From NCBI RefSeq assembly GCF_014284305.1, contig NZ_JACOFW010000014.1:1-64000 (forward strand): a stretch of DNA of 64,000 bases, written 5' to 3'. Below are positions 7,564 to 17,020 of the stretch, in pieces (position 1 is the stretch's first letter; every line of letters begins with the position of its first letter). The notes under the pieces were generated by a model. The model made no database searches, was not told the DNA's origin, and saw only the letters and a program-made list of their open reading frames with translations. Made by a program: the position numbers and the translations under genes. The DNA comes from Affinundibacterium seohonense. Lineage in GTDB: Bacteria > Pseudomonadota > Gammaproteobacteria > Burkholderiales > Burkholderiaceae_D.

Positions 7564-7793
7564 AACAAGTTTTCATTACATAGAAAAGTAGTAAGGTTCG
7601 CAAAATTCACTAAAGCGCTTGGAGCTAGGTCTCCACTTTTCTCTAGCCAGATTTTAGCGATATTGCGTTCTTCAACGACACCATTCCTAGTGTCACCCAT
7701 GACGTTATTTCTCGAATCGCTTAGTTCATCGAAACAAAAAGGGCAGCATCGCAGTTTTCTCAACCTAAAACGAGTAAAAATAAGTAGATCCAT
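7560..7793 (-). CDS. Small unknown protein with a CPFC motif
   Basis: Possible protein of 77 residues. It has an N-terminal RKLRCCPFCFDEL segment that looks like half of a zinc knuckle, and a single further cysteine near the C-terminus (FLCNEN). No family is recognised. Support for it being real comes from its stop, which overlaps the start of the exported protein gene in an ATGA junction, and from lying in the same direction just after mshK. Ribosome-binding support at 7793 is weak; a TTG about 30 bases further in, preceded by TTTAGG, would give a start closer to the cysteines. Confidence 0.45.
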   Translation of the reverse strand: MDLLIFTRFRLRKLRCCPFCFDELSDSRNNVMGDTRNGVVEERNIAKIWLEKSGDLAPSALVNFANLTTFLCNENLL

Positions 7794-7826
7794 ATTTGAA
7801 CTGCAATTTCAAACAGATGTGTTCAT

Positions 7827-8384
7827 TCAGGGCTTCACCACAGCAGCCTTATCCGACGCAGTCGATGATGTCGGCACCTCATAAACCTCACGCACCTTAC
7901 CTGTACCGATATCAAAACTCTGACCTACTTTGAGCTCTTGTCGTTTGCCCGATGGCAGAGTCACTGTGACTACGGGGACTTTACTCAGTTGTTGTTTGAC
8001 GCGTATGTTTGCCGACGCCTTTTGTTTGTCACTGGGGACTTGATTGATCCAGGTGGTTTCTGTGCCATTGCTGCGTTTGACGAAACCATTGTGGGTCAGC
8101 AATTGAGTCTGTGGTGCAGTGACGGGTACATTGGTTTCGGTTGGCGCAGCGACTTGTTCGGTTGGGGCATTCTCGCCTAATTTATTTTGCAGGCGTAATT
8201 TATCTAAACTGCTGCGCTCACTAGGGTTTGAGAATAGGCGGCCGAGTTTGACTTCTTGCGCGTGCGCCGAGCTGACTAATGCGAGCACAACGCAGGTCAA
8301 GCAGCTTAGGGCGATCTGCTTGGTGGAGATGGATCTCGAATGCAATGGCGGATGCATTGTTTGATTTGTCTTGGCGGGCAGCAT
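7827..8384 (-). CDS. mshK: MshK/PilP-like periplasmic pilus assembly protein
   Basis: Protein of 185 residues, last of the msh-type operon. A signal peptide with AHA at the cleavage site (about residues 20-43) is followed by a Pro/Thr-rich linker. A small beta-rich C-terminal domain with VTVTLPSGKRQELKVGQ resembles PilP/GspC HR-type domains that bridge the inner membrane subcomplex to the secretin. AAGGA seven bases before the ATG supports the start at 8384. The gene follows the PilO-like gene by 15 bases. MshK assignment rests on domain type and gene order; sequence similarity to Vibrio MshK looks low by eye. Confidence 0.65.
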   Translation of the reverse strand: MLPAKTNQTMHPPLHSRSISTKQIALSCLTCVVLALVSSAHAQEVKLGRLFSNPSERSSLDKLRLQNKLGENAPTEQVAAPTETNVPVTAPQTQLLTHNGFVKRSNGTETTWINQVPSDKQKASANIRVKQQLSKVPVVTVTLPSGKRQELKVGQSFDIGTGKVREVYEVPTSSTASDKAAVVKP

Positions 8385-8399
8385 GTGTTTTTCCTTGTC

Positions 8400-9092
8400 C
8401 TATTGAACTGGTGCTGCGGGCGCGAGTTCTGGGTTAGGGCGGCGTCCCATGGTCATCCATTGCAGACTACATTTGGCTTCTAACTGACGTGGTAAGTTTA
8501 TCGCACTTAAAGTCGTGCCAGTTTTGATGTCGCAAGATTGATGGATGAATTGTCCTTTTTGGTTCAACTCATTAAACAGATTAAACATATCCATCTCGTG
8601 CAATAAATTCATTTGTAAGACTATTTTGCTGGCACGTAATTCGAGCTCCCCATTATTCATTGATGGGTCGAGTGCAACCACTTGTTGTGGCGAGATTTCG
8701 TAACTCATGGGTAGCAAGCGGTACTTGGCTTGGATGGATTGCATGAGTTCGACGATGTCTAGGCGTTTTTCATCGCCGACAAAGCCGCGTTCTAGTAATT
8801 GTAAATAGCGTGGTTGGTAGTCGCGAATATCGTCTTTTTCATTGGTCGCATTGGCGTATTTGCCTTGAGCTTGAACTAGCTCGGACTGTGCTTGTTCTTG
8901 TTTTTCTTTTTGCTTTAGGTAGAAGTAGTGAGTGCTGCCTATTAAGAGCGCGGCAAATCCTAGACTCAGTCCTAAAGTGATACAGGCTTGGCGAATGATG
9001 GCAAAATCATCTTGCCATTGGGTGCGTATTTTTGCGCCTTCTTTGCTTGCCCCGATGTTGAGTTTAACCGGTGGCACAGGATTTTTTGCCAT
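8400..9092 (-). CDS. mshJ: MshJ/PilO-like inner membrane pilus assembly protein
   Basis: Protein of 230 residues with a cytoplasmic N-terminus and one membrane helix (about residues 35-58, ITLGLSLGFAALLIGS). A coiled-coil segment (KQKEKQEQAQSELVQAQ) and a periplasmic domain follow, the architecture of PilO, GspM and MshJ. Such proteins pair with the PilN-like partner and link the cytoplasmic ATPase to the secretin. The start at 9092 was chosen because it lies one base after the stop of mshI; the longer reading to 9149 would overlap mshI by 56 bases without need. Confidence 0.7.
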   Translation of the reverse strand: MAKNPVPPVKLNIGASKEGAKIRTQWQDDFAIIRQACITLGLSLGFAALLIGSTHYFYLKQKEKQEQAQSELVQAQGKYANATNEKDDIRDYQPRYLQLLERGFVGDEKRLDIVELMQSIQAKYRLLPMSYEISPQQVVALDPSMNNGELELRASKIVLQMNLLHEMDMFNLFNELNQKGQFIHQSCDIKTGTTLSAINLPRQLEAKCSLQWMTMGRRPNPELAPAAPVQ

Positions 9093-9093
9093 C

Positions 9094-10668
9094 TCAAGGT
9101 TTCCAAATAATTTTGACAGTAAAGCGCGGCTTGGCGAGCGCATCATCATTGCCCGCCTGACTTTCTAATTTCATGCTGGGGCGCGTATCCAATGGGGGCT
9201 TGATAACGCTCACGTTCAGGTGCGGATCTTTTTGTAGTGTGCGGACGAAGAGCTGCACGTTGTCGACAGCGCTGCGATAGTTATTTTGGAAGGGCAGCAC
9301 TTCCGCTTCCAAGTTTAGAATTTCAAATGGCCGTTTGGGAATGCCCAAGAGTCCAGGCATCAAGGGCATATTGCCATCGGGTAGCGGCACAGGCGCAACC
9401 ACTACGGCGTTTGGATCGACTGTACTGCCGTCGGTCTCACTAGTCTCCCAAGTAAGTCCTTGAATTTTGATTTGAGGCACTTGATCGAGTGCCTGACTCA
9501 GACTTGTCAGTAGCTCAGCGGGTTTCGGTGCGTTGTTACGCAGGGTTTGCTCCAAATCGACCGCCGCTCGCATTTCTTTTGGATTGGCGATGGTGCTGGG
9601 CATGCTGTTGGCGGTTGATTGATATTTAGCGAGGGCGCTAAGCGTTTCAATCTGCGCTTGCTCAGTTAACTGTTGCGCCTGATAGGCGTCGAAACCATTT
9701 TTTGCCGACCAAAATAAGGCCATGGCGATAGCGGCGACACTGGCGACATTGAGGGCGTGTTTGAGCTGCGAAAAATAATGCGTGCGTGCTTGCTCGGCCG
9801 TGGCGTAATGGCTGCTGATGTTGCGCCTGCCCAGCATTGACAAAAATAAGGAGTCGCAATGATTGAGCTCTGTCAGCGCCTGCATTTTGAAAAGTTGGCG
9901 CGCCTCATTGAGGTCAATCAAGCGGTAGTAAGACCCGGCTTCGACGACTTGTTGGGCTTGCAAATGATTGAGTATTTCCTGTTCTGCGATAACCACAATT
10001 TGCAACTCCGCACCGCGGGCAACTTGTCGTGTGCTGGCGAGAAATTGGCGCGTTTTGCCGATTTCGAGCGCGGTAGTGTCAGCGATGGCGGCGGCACTCC
10101 AAGCCGTCTCTGGCGCCAGACGACTAAAACGCAAATACCCATCTTGAAAAAAACTTTGACGCAGACCGCTAGACTGATGGGTGACGATTAAGGAGGCTTC
10201 CTTGCCTAATCCCAGCGGTTTAGATAAATAGGGATTTAACAGAGCGACCGAATAGATACCGGCGATATCAATTTTGTGGGCTTGTAAGGCGTCGATCCAA
10301 GGTTTGAGCAGTTGTGGATTGGTCAGCGCACTAAACAACATTTGGTCGTCTTTGCGGCCTTCTTTCTCACGACCTTGGCGACTTGCTTCCCGGTAAGGGG
10401 TGTCGCGATAAAGCGCATTGAGGCGACGTTCCACCAGATTTTTATGGGCGGAGCCATACACGTGCGGAATGCTTTCGCGATGAAAATCTTCTTCAATTAA
10501 GTCGGTCAAAAAGTAAGCGGGTAAATCTGTCGTGTGCTTGAGGTAGTCAGCAAATTTCGACCAGCCGGTCGCGAAGTTATCAAAAACCTGCGGGCTAGAT
10601 AATTCGCCTTTATCCCAGATAGCGGCGCTTAATTGCGTATTCGTCAGATAGAGCAGATGCTTGGCCAA
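9094..10668 (-). CDS. mshI: MshI-like protein: PilM-type N-terminus and PilN-type C-terminus
   Basis: Protein of 524 residues. The N-terminal about 290 residues look like a divergent actin-like PilM/GspL cytoplasmic domain. A membrane helix follows at about 305-322 (VASVAAIAMALFW). The C-terminal periplasmic part has a coiled coil and a PilN-like domain ending in FTVKIIWKP, so PilM and PilN functions appear fused in one chain. It should dock the assembly ATPase to the platform. Translation probably begins at TTG 10668, preceded by GAGGA at good spacing; no in-frame ATG gives a comparable N-terminus. Confidence 0.65.
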   Translation of the reverse strand: MAKHLLYLTNTQLSAAIWDKGELSSPQVFDNFATGWSKFADYLKHTTDLPAYFLTDLIEEDFHRESIPHVYGSAHKNLVERRLNALYRDTPYREASRQGREKEGRKDDQMLFSALTNPQLLKPWIDALQAHKIDIAGIYSVALLNPYLSKPLGLGKEASLIVTHQSSGLRQSFFQDGYLRFSRLAPETAWSAAAIADTTALEIGKTRQFLASTRQVARGAELQIVVIAEQEILNHLQAQQVVEAGSYYRLIDLNEARQLFKMQALTELNHCDSLFLSMLGRRNISSHYATAEQARTHYFSQLKHALNVASVAAIAMALFWSAKNGFDAYQAQQLTEQAQIETLSALAKYQSTANSMPSTIANPKEMRAAVDLEQTLRNNAPKPAELLTSLSQALDQVPQIKIQGLTWETSETDGSTVDPNAVVVAPVPLPDGNMPLMPGLLGIPKRPFEILNLEAEVLPFQNNYRSAVDNVQLFVRTLQKDPHLNVSVIKPPLDTRPSMKLESQAGNDDALAKPRFTVKIIWKP

Positions 10669-10689
10669 AATCGTCCTCGGAGCGTGTTT

Positions 10690-11892
10690 CTATTTTAAAT
10701 TAGACAGATTGTCGTAAATCGGGCCCATCACTGCCAGCATGATCCATCCCAAAGTCAGCCCGAGGATGACGGTCATGGCCGGTCCTATCATGGCCTGAAC
10801 TTTGTCGATCATTTCTTTAATGTCGCGATTATAAAAATAGCTGACATTACGTAACGCGGTGTCGAGTGCCCCTGTCGATTCGCCGATTTTTAACATGCGT
10901 ATCACCATCGGTGGAAAGATGTCGGTACTTTGAAATGCCGCGGTCACACTTTGGCCTTCAGAAATTAAAGTGCCAGCGCGACGCAAACCTGCAGCGATCG
11001 CTTCATTGTCGACAATATCTTCGGATAATTGTATGCAATCTAAAATCGTGATGCCTGATTCGTACATCAGTGCAAAAAAAGTGACGAAGCGCGACAGAAT
11101 GATTTTATGTAAAACGGGGCCGATCATCCAGATTTTGAGTTTGTAGGCATCAGCTTTAAAACGCGCACTAGGACTGTTCTTCAATAAAATTAAGAGACTT
11201 AGCCATGATAGAAAAGGGACCGCCAGTACCAGATACCAATAGTGAATAAAAATATCTGAGACGAAAATCAAAGCGCGGGTATGAAAGGGCAATTCTTGCC
11301 CCATGCTTTTAATGAAATCGATCAGTTTTGGAACAAGATAAATCATCAGAAAGAAAATCACCGCGAGCACAACAACGCCGACAAACAGAGGATACATAAT
11401 AATTTTCATCGTCTGCGCAGATAATTCATCTTGCCATTTAATGCTATCGCCAAGGCTTTTGAATACTTCAGAAATCCGGCCGGTTTTTTCACCTGCGGTA
11501 ATCAAGCTGGTAAACGTGCGATCAAAAATTGCTGGGTAACGCTGCATTGCTTCGGAGAGTTGCGAACCTCCTTCGATGTTTTCAATCAGATCTGCAACCA
11601 CTCCACGAAATCGCAAATTTTCTGCGCCGTCCCGCAGGTCGCCTAAGCCTTCTAAAATTGGCACGCCAGCGGAGGTCATTTGCTCCATGTGAAAGCAAAA
11701 GTTGATTAGATCTTTACGCGTGACTTTAACGCGACCCAAGGAAATCGATTTGGCAGCCTGTTCCTTGCAATCGATCAGATCGTAGTCCATGCGCTTTAAG
11801 CGTAGTTCTAACTCCGCGATATTTGCGGCATCCATACTGCCTTTGGCATTTTTACCTTGGCTATCAATTGCGCGATAGGTGTACATCGTCAT
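10690..11892 (-). CDS. mshG: Inner membrane platform protein MshG (GspF/PilC family)
   Basis: Platform protein of 400 residues, the usual length of the GspF/PilC/MshG family. It transmits motion from the ATPase to pilin insertion. Two homologous cytoplasmic helical domains are visible, one around residues 65-180 (FHMEQMTSAGVPILEGL) and one around 265-385 (FFALMYESGITILDCI). Membrane helices lie after each and near residue 215. The start ATG overlaps the mshE stop in an ATGA junction, and TTG of mshI follows 21 bases after its stop. Confidence 0.9.
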   Translation of the reverse strand: MTMYTYRAIDSQGKNAKGSMDAANIAELELRLKRMDYDLIDCKEQAAKSISLGRVKVTRKDLINFCFHMEQMTSAGVPILEGLGDLRDGAENLRFRGVVADLIENIEGGSQLSEAMQRYPAIFDRTFTSLITAGEKTGRISEVFKSLGDSIKWQDELSAQTMKIIMYPLFVGVVVLAVIFFLMIYLVPKLIDFIKSMGQELPFHTRALIFVSDIFIHYWYLVLAVPFLSWLSLLILLKNSPSARFKADAYKLKIWMIGPVLHKIILSRFVTFFALMYESGITILDCIQLSEDIVDNEAIAAGLRRAGTLISEGQSVTAAFQSTDIFPPMVIRMLKIGESTGALDTALRNVSYFYNRDIKEMIDKVQAMIGPAMTVILGLTLGWIMLAVMGPIYDNLSNLK

Positions 11893-13595
11893 GGTTTAAG
11901 CCTGTCGGTCAAGTCTACGACGCGCGAGATTTCATCGAGCGTGGTAATGCCTTCTAGGACGCGCCGTACCGCATCTTCGACCAAGGGTCTAAAACCATTG
12001 GCGATCGCAGCTTTGCGCAACTCTCTTTGGGTCGCGCGGCGGGCGATTAGGTCATCTAATTCGCCGTCGATCTTCAAAATTTCCAAGATCGACATGCGAC
12101 CTTTGTAGCCTTGATGCGAGCAATGCGGGCAGCCCACGGCACGATAAATGGTAACTGGCGGCTCGTCTTTTTTGATACCGAGTAATTGTCTTTCCATGTC
12201 ATCGGCAGCGACACTCTGCTTGCAATGCACACATAATTTACGAATCAAACGCTGGGCAACGATGCCAATGATATTGCCCGCCATGATGTCAGGCAGAATG
12301 CCGATATCCAATAAACGCGGAATTGCCCCTATCGCGGAATTGGTATGCAAAGTCGAGTAGACTTGATGACCAGTCATGGCTGCACTGAAGGCCATTTCAG
12401 CGGTCTCGGTATCGCGAATCTCACCTACCAAAATAATGTCGGGATCTTGTCGCATCATCGAGCGAATACCGTTCGCAAAGCCCATTTTCGCGGATTCATT
12501 GACCGAGGTTTGGCGTATCATGGTCATTGGATATTCAACTGGATCTTCGAGGGTCATGATGTTGACCGAGTCGGTATTGACGTGATTCAAAATCGAATAC
12601 AAGGTCGTCGTTTTACCGCTGCCGGTTGGTCCCGTGACTAAAATGATGCCTTCAGGTCGGGCGATCATTAATTTGAGCATCATCAGGTCGTATTCTTCCA
12701 GACCCAGATTGTCTAGCGGGACCAAACCTTTTTGCCTATCCAAAATCCGCAAGACAACGTTCTCACCATGTGTAGTTGGTTGCGCGGCCGAACGAAAATC
12801 AATTTGACGACCAGAAAAATTAATTGAGATACGACCATCTTGAGGCGAACGGGTCTCAGCAATATTCATATTGCTCATGACCTTCAAACGCACCACCATC
12901 GCTGGCCAATAGGTTTTGTGTAAGCTGCGGATTTGCCGCAAGATACCGTCGATGCGATAGCGTATGCGTAGGAAAAATTCTTCAGGCTCGAAATGAATGT
13001 CAGACGCATTTTGTTGTACGGCATCAGCCAAAATCGCATCCATTAAACGCACTAGCGGTTGGCTGTATTCATCCGAGACGGACTGCAAACTCTTGTAATT
13101 AATTTCGCCGGTTTCTATCTCTTGCAAAATGCCGTCGATCGATAATTCAAAACCGTAGTATTGATCGATGGCTTTGACGATGTCGGACTCACTGGCCAGC
13201 ATAGGGGTCACTCTGATGTCTTTGCCCAACATAGCGCTGATCTGATCGAGCGCTACAATGTTGGCGGTATCGGCCATCGCCAGCATTAATTTACGCTGAT
13301 CCTTATCAAATACCATGGGGAAAACGCGATAGCGTTTCGCCACATCTTTGGAAATTAATTTAATCGCGTTGGCATCGGCGATGATGCTGGTGAGATCGGT
13401 ACTTTGCTGATTGAGATTTTCGCTCAGTGCCTCACGTACCGTCGCCTCAGTGACAAATCCCAGTGTGATGAAGAGTTTACCCAGCGGCATGCTGGTCGCC
13501 TTTTGTTCGATCAGCGCAATGCGTAATTGATCTTCACTGATGACCCCTTTCGAAATCAGCAGTTTACCTAAAGGAAGTTTAAGGTTGTCACTCAT
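11889..13595 (-). CDS. mshE: Pilus assembly ATPase MshE (GspE/PilB family)
   Basis: Hexameric assembly ATPase of 568 residues. An N-terminal GspE-type domain (about 1-140; two LGKLLIS-like motifs as in MshEN cyclic-di-GMP-binding domains) precedes the motor domain. That domain has Walker A GPTGSGKT at 322-329, the Asp box around 350, Walker B ILVGEIRD near 388-395 and the His box STLHTN near 414. A zinc-binding tetracysteine (Cys455, 458, 489, 492) is typical of extension ATPases. The duplicated PLGKLLIS/PLGKLFIT segments suggest c-di-GMP control, as known for MshE of Vibrio. No PilT-like retraction ATPase is in the window. Confidence 0.93.
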   Translation of the reverse strand: MSDNLKLPLGKLLISKGVISEDQLRIALIEQKATSMPLGKLFITLGFVTEATVREALSENLNQQSTDLTSIIADANAIKLISKDVAKRYRVFPMVFDKDQRKLMLAMADTANIVALDQISAMLGKDIRVTPMLASESDIVKAIDQYYGFELSIDGILQEIETGEINYKSLQSVSDEYSQPLVRLMDAILADAVQQNASDIHFEPEEFFLRIRYRIDGILRQIRSLHKTYWPAMVVRLKVMSNMNIAETRSPQDGRISINFSGRQIDFRSAAQPTTHGENVVLRILDRQKGLVPLDNLGLEEYDLMMLKLMIARPEGIILVTGPTGSGKTTTLYSILNHVNTDSVNIMTLEDPVEYPMTMIRQTSVNESAKMGFANGIRSMMRQDPDIILVGEIRDTETAEMAFSAAMTGHQVYSTLHTNSAIGAIPRLLDIGILPDIMAGNIIGIVAQRLIRKLCVHCKQSVAADDMERQLLGIKKDEPPVTIYRAVGCPHCSHQGYKGRMSILEILKIDGELDDLIARRATQRELRKAAIANGFRPLVEDAVRRVLEGITTLDEISRVVDLTDRLKP

Positions 13596-13633
13596 ACTTT
13601 ATTGCTCGCCAGTCTTTGCCGTTGTGGTTATTG

Positions 13634-15184
13634 TCATTGGATATCATTGACAGCTTTATCTAGCTCGGCAATGCGTTTTTGTACGCTACTACGATTGAAA
13701 TTTCCAGGTCCACTTTGGCCAGCATCTAAGGCACGTTGGTAATACTCTTTCGCCAGTTTGATTTGATTTAATCGATCTAAACTGATGGCGAGATTGTAGG
13801 CGTAGTCCGCATTACTAGTCTGCGTCGTGTAGGCACGGAAATAGCTTTGCTGAGCATCCGACCAACGCGTCTGTTGTGCGTATAAATTACCGAGTGCGAA
13901 TAAGATGGCACCAGCATTTGGGTGTTGATTTAAGGCTTTTTTCAGGCGGCTTTCGCTTTGCACCGGATCGCCTTGTTGCAAACTCGTGAGACCGGCAATC
14001 GCATCGGGATCGTTGGGATCGCGCTCAAGTAATTTACCGTAATACGCGCCGGCTTTTTCCGCGTTTCTTTGATTCAGCGCGATGGCAGCTAAGCCGATTA
14101 AGGCATCGCGGTTATTCGCTTCTTGACTTAAGACGATCTGATACTGCTGTTCGGCTTTAGCGCTATCGCCAGCCAAGAAGGCTTGATAGGCGTTGCTCAA
14201 AGCCGGGTGGATTTGCGCGTCGCTACTACCTTTGCGAATTTGTATGCCTTGCGCGTCTTTGGCGAGTTGACTTTGCTGTGTGCCAGTCTTGTTGCTGATA
14301 TTAGCGGCATCAGAGCGTGCTTGACCATCCGAGTTTGTCGCATTCGAGGAAGTACTGGGTCGTCGATTGTCTGCGTTCTTTGCAATAGCCTGATTGGTGT
14401 CAAGCTTGTTATCCATACCCTTGGCTAGAGTCGAATTGCTCGATGGCGTCGCCGGTACGACAGGTGGATTATTTGTGTTCACAGGTACTGTACTCGTTTC
14501 GCTAACAGTGGCAGTGCTAGCCGCCGTTGTAGCGGTAACTGCGACAACTGGTGGCGCTGGCGGAACAGGATTCGCAGGAATCAAGGCAATCTGAGAATAG
14601 CGATTTTCGATTTGACTGCTTTGCCAAAACACATAGGCAAATCCCGTCAACATCAGAAATGCGACACCGCTAATGGCAATGATCCACATCCGTCGGTGCT
14701 TGACTTGTGGCGATTTGGACGAAAACACGGATTTTGCTTTTTGTTGTTCCGCAGCTTGTGTCTTATTTGCGTCGATATTCGCGTTGATATTGGCTTTGAC
14801 TTGATCAATATCGATGCGTGGACGGGTCACTCTTTCTTCTGGTATGGGATTGTTGTCTGGCTTGTTGAGGGTTTCCTTGATGTCCGGCGTTACTGGTGCT
14901 GGCGTGCTGATAAATTGGTTTGCCAATACGGCGTCAATGGGTTGGCTAAATGCTGGTATGGGGTCAACGGTGATCGATGCTGTCTCTGCATTGTCGTCTA
15001 GCAGTAAAAAAGTCTCGGCCTGTTCAGGCTTATTGGCCAGCAAAGCGTGATCGTCCGCTTCAGCCTTGGTGTGCAAAAGCGGCTCTGCATGCATGTCTGT
15101 CGGTGATAAGGATAAGACCGCGTCACTTTGCTGCTTTTGCTTGGTTTGTTCAGCTTTTTTTAAAGCCTGCATTAGCAAACTCAT
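13634..15184 (-). CDS. mshN: MshN-like TPR membrane protein
   Basis: Protein of 516 residues. It opens with MSLLMQALKKAEQ, close to the N-terminal signature of MshN and GspB-like proteins. A low-complexity Pro/Asn/Asp-rich cytoplasmic region, one membrane helix at about 167-187 and a long Thr/Ser/Ala-rich periplasmic linker follow. TPR repeats run from about residue 330 to the end (AYQAFLAGDSAKAEQQY, AGAYYGKLLERDPNDPDA). It probably scaffolds machine assembly. Its ATG overlaps the mshL stop (ATGA), and it lies 38 bases before mshE. Confidence 0.8.
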   Translation of the reverse strand: MSLLMQALKKAEQTKQKQQSDAVLSLSPTDMHAEPLLHTKAEADDHALLANKPEQAETFLLLDDNAETASITVDPIPAFSQPIDAVLANQFISTPAPVTPDIKETLNKPDNNPIPEERVTRPRIDIDQVKANINANIDANKTQAAEQQKAKSVFSSKSPQVKHRRMWIIAISGVAFLMLTGFAYVFWQSSQIENRYSQIALIPANPVPPAPPVVAVTATTAASTATVSETSTVPVNTNNPPVVPATPSSNSTLAKGMDNKLDTNQAIAKNADNRRPSTSSNATNSDGQARSDAANISNKTGTQQSQLAKDAQGIQIRKGSSDAQIHPALSNAYQAFLAGDSAKAEQQYQIVLSQEANNRDALIGLAAIALNQRNAEKAGAYYGKLLERDPNDPDAIAGLTSLQQGDPVQSESRLKKALNQHPNAGAILFALGNLYAQQTRWSDAQQSYFRAYTTQTSNADYAYNLAISLDRLNQIKLAKEYYQRALDAGQSGPGNFNRSSVQKRIAELDKAVNDIQ

Positions 15185-16938
15185 GGTTGACCTGCCTTTT
15201 TCAAAGTGGCAGGTTGTTTCGCTGGCGGATTGAGTGCGGGCTCGGTGTAGGGCTCTTTGTTCAAGGGCGCATCATTCGGCAGCAAGTAACGATAATTTTT
15301 ATAGTCGCCGCTTAAGCTGGCATCTTTAACCACGATAGGACGCATGAAGATGACGAGTTCAGATTTGGTTGCGACTTCATTTTTATAACTTAACAGATCT
15401 CCAAAGAAGGGCAACTTGCTTGCACCTGGTAATTCATCTTTCAAATTATTCACACTGTCTTGCATCAAGCCACCCATCACGGCGATTTGTCCGCTACTGA
15501 CTTTTAAGATCGATTCCATTTCACGTGTTTGAATCACTGGCACATTGCTAACGACAGGCACGACCGCATTGGCAAGTGCAGGATTTGGATCTTGCACGAA
15601 GCCGATAATGCGGGAAATACTAGGGCGCACATTGATGGTGACTTCTTCGTTGTCGGCAATTTGTGGCGTCACGCTCATGACGAAACCGACCGGCACCGTA
15701 TTTAAACTCGACGCATACGTGGTGATGGCTGGCACGCCGACACTTCCTTGTTGCGTGGTGGCGGTAATGGTGAAATACACGCGGTTGTCGACGACTTTGA
15801 GGAGCGCAGTCTGATTATTCAACACACTGATTTTCGGGCTGGACAGCACTTTGACTTTGCCGAACGATTCTAATAACTGGATGGTTGCGGCGATATTGCC
15901 TAAGCCAGTCAAGGGTTTTAAGAAGTTGAAATTCAAAATACCCTGACTCAGGCCAGGATTGATGCCGGACGGAAGTGAGCTTCCATTGGACTGCCCAAAC
16001 GTGATATTCGGTCCTTCGTTTGGACTGGTGCGTAATGATGACCAGTTGATGCCTTGTTGGTATTGGTCATTGAGTTGAACCTCGATGACGGTCGCTTCAA
16101 TTAGCACCTGGCGCTTGGCACTGGACATCACGAGATCCAGAAACTCTTGAATTTTTTCGTGTTGACGTCCAGTGGCACGGACGGCGATTAAACCAGTTTC
16201 CGGATTGGCGATGACCGATGCTGCTTCGCGATAATTACTTTGACGAGTGCTATTGTTTGTCGTGCTGTCGTTTTTGTTGGTAGCTATATTGGCGGTGTTC
16301 TGCGCATTATTTTCCGGGATCTGTTTATCCGTTTCACGCAGAGTATCTTTAATATTCTCGACTAAGGTGGTCCAAAAGCGATTATTGGACGTATTGGAAA
16401 CGGAAGTCGTTGAATTATTATTACCGCCACTACTACTTTCTGCGGACGTGCCGCCTGTGGTCGAGATTTGCGTAGCGATGTTGACTGTACTGCTGGTGTC
16501 TCGCGAAACATTGACGTAATCGATTTTGTAATTACGCAAGAACGGCGAATCCGGCAATACAACCAAATTAGTGCCATTCAGTTCAAACCGCATATCAACT
16601 TGTTTGGCGATCCGCGACAGCAATTGTGGCAGCGTCTGATCTAAGGCATTCAAGGTCACTTCACCTTCGATACCAGGATGAATATCGACATTGATCTTGG
16701 CGTCGCGCGCCAGGGCAAATAATAAGGACTGCACGGGGACTTTATACACTGCCACGCTGTAGGTTTCGACTTTGGGAGCCGCTTTCGGCGCAGCGATGGT
16801 CGCGCTTTGACGCACAGGTTCAGGAATCGACGCATTCGCATTATTGCGTGACTCTTGTATGTGACTAGTCGACGGTGCCATCGTCTGGGTACCGCAGCCA
16901 GCGAGGAGAACACAACAGGTAGCAGCTAATTTATTCAT
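15181..16938 (-). CDS. mshL: Secretin MshL, outer membrane lipoprotein
   Basis: Outer membrane secretin of 585 residues through which the pilus would exit. A lipoprotein signal (MNKLAATCCVLLAGC) is followed by a small STN-like domain (VQSLLFALARDAKINVDIHPG) and a Ser/Asn-rich insertion. An N1-like domain (IVATRATGRQ-type region, VRATGRQHEKIQEFL) and the secretin domain follow, with VPVGFVMSVTPQI and VSSGQIAVMGGLMQD. The start at 16938 is chosen because it places the lipobox correctly; a longer reading to 17058 would run into mshM, and an ATG at 16980 is the alternative. None has a strong ribosome site, so coupling to mshM is likely. Confidence 0.88.
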   Translation of the reverse strand: MNKLAATCCVLLAGCGTQTMAPSTSHIQESRNNANASIPEPVRQSATIAAPKAAPKVETYSVAVYKVPVQSLLFALARDAKINVDIHPGIEGEVTLNALDQTLPQLLSRIAKQVDMRFELNGTNLVVLPDSPFLRNYKIDYVNVSRDTSSTVNIATQISTTGGTSAESSSGGNNNSTTSVSNTSNNRFWTTLVENIKDTLRETDKQIPENNAQNTANIATNKNDSTTNNSTRQSNYREAASVIANPETGLIAVRATGRQHEKIQEFLDLVMSSAKRQVLIEATVIEVQLNDQYQQGINWSSLRTSPNEGPNITFGQSNGSSLPSGINPGLSQGILNFNFLKPLTGLGNIAATIQLLESFGKVKVLSSPKISVLNNQTALLKVVDNRVYFTITATTQQGSVGVPAITTYASSLNTVPVGFVMSVTPQIADNEEVTINVRPSISRIIGFVQDPNPALANAVVPVVSNVPVIQTREMESILKVSSGQIAVMGGLMQDSVNNLKDELPGASKLPFFGDLLSYKNEVATKSELVIFMRPIVVKDASLSGDYKNYRYLLPNDAPLNKEPYTEPALNPPAKQPATLKKAGQP

Positions 16939-17020
16939 TGATTCGCGTGTTTGGTCAATTACAAGTTGGAAGTCGATCATATTTTCGAGTTTGCGAACTA
17001 GCGTATCGATAGGCGCTATT

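Noticed and set aside
14183-15315. Plus-strand frames opposite mshN and mshL
   Set aside because: They lie opposite clearly conserved genes and have no motifs of their own.
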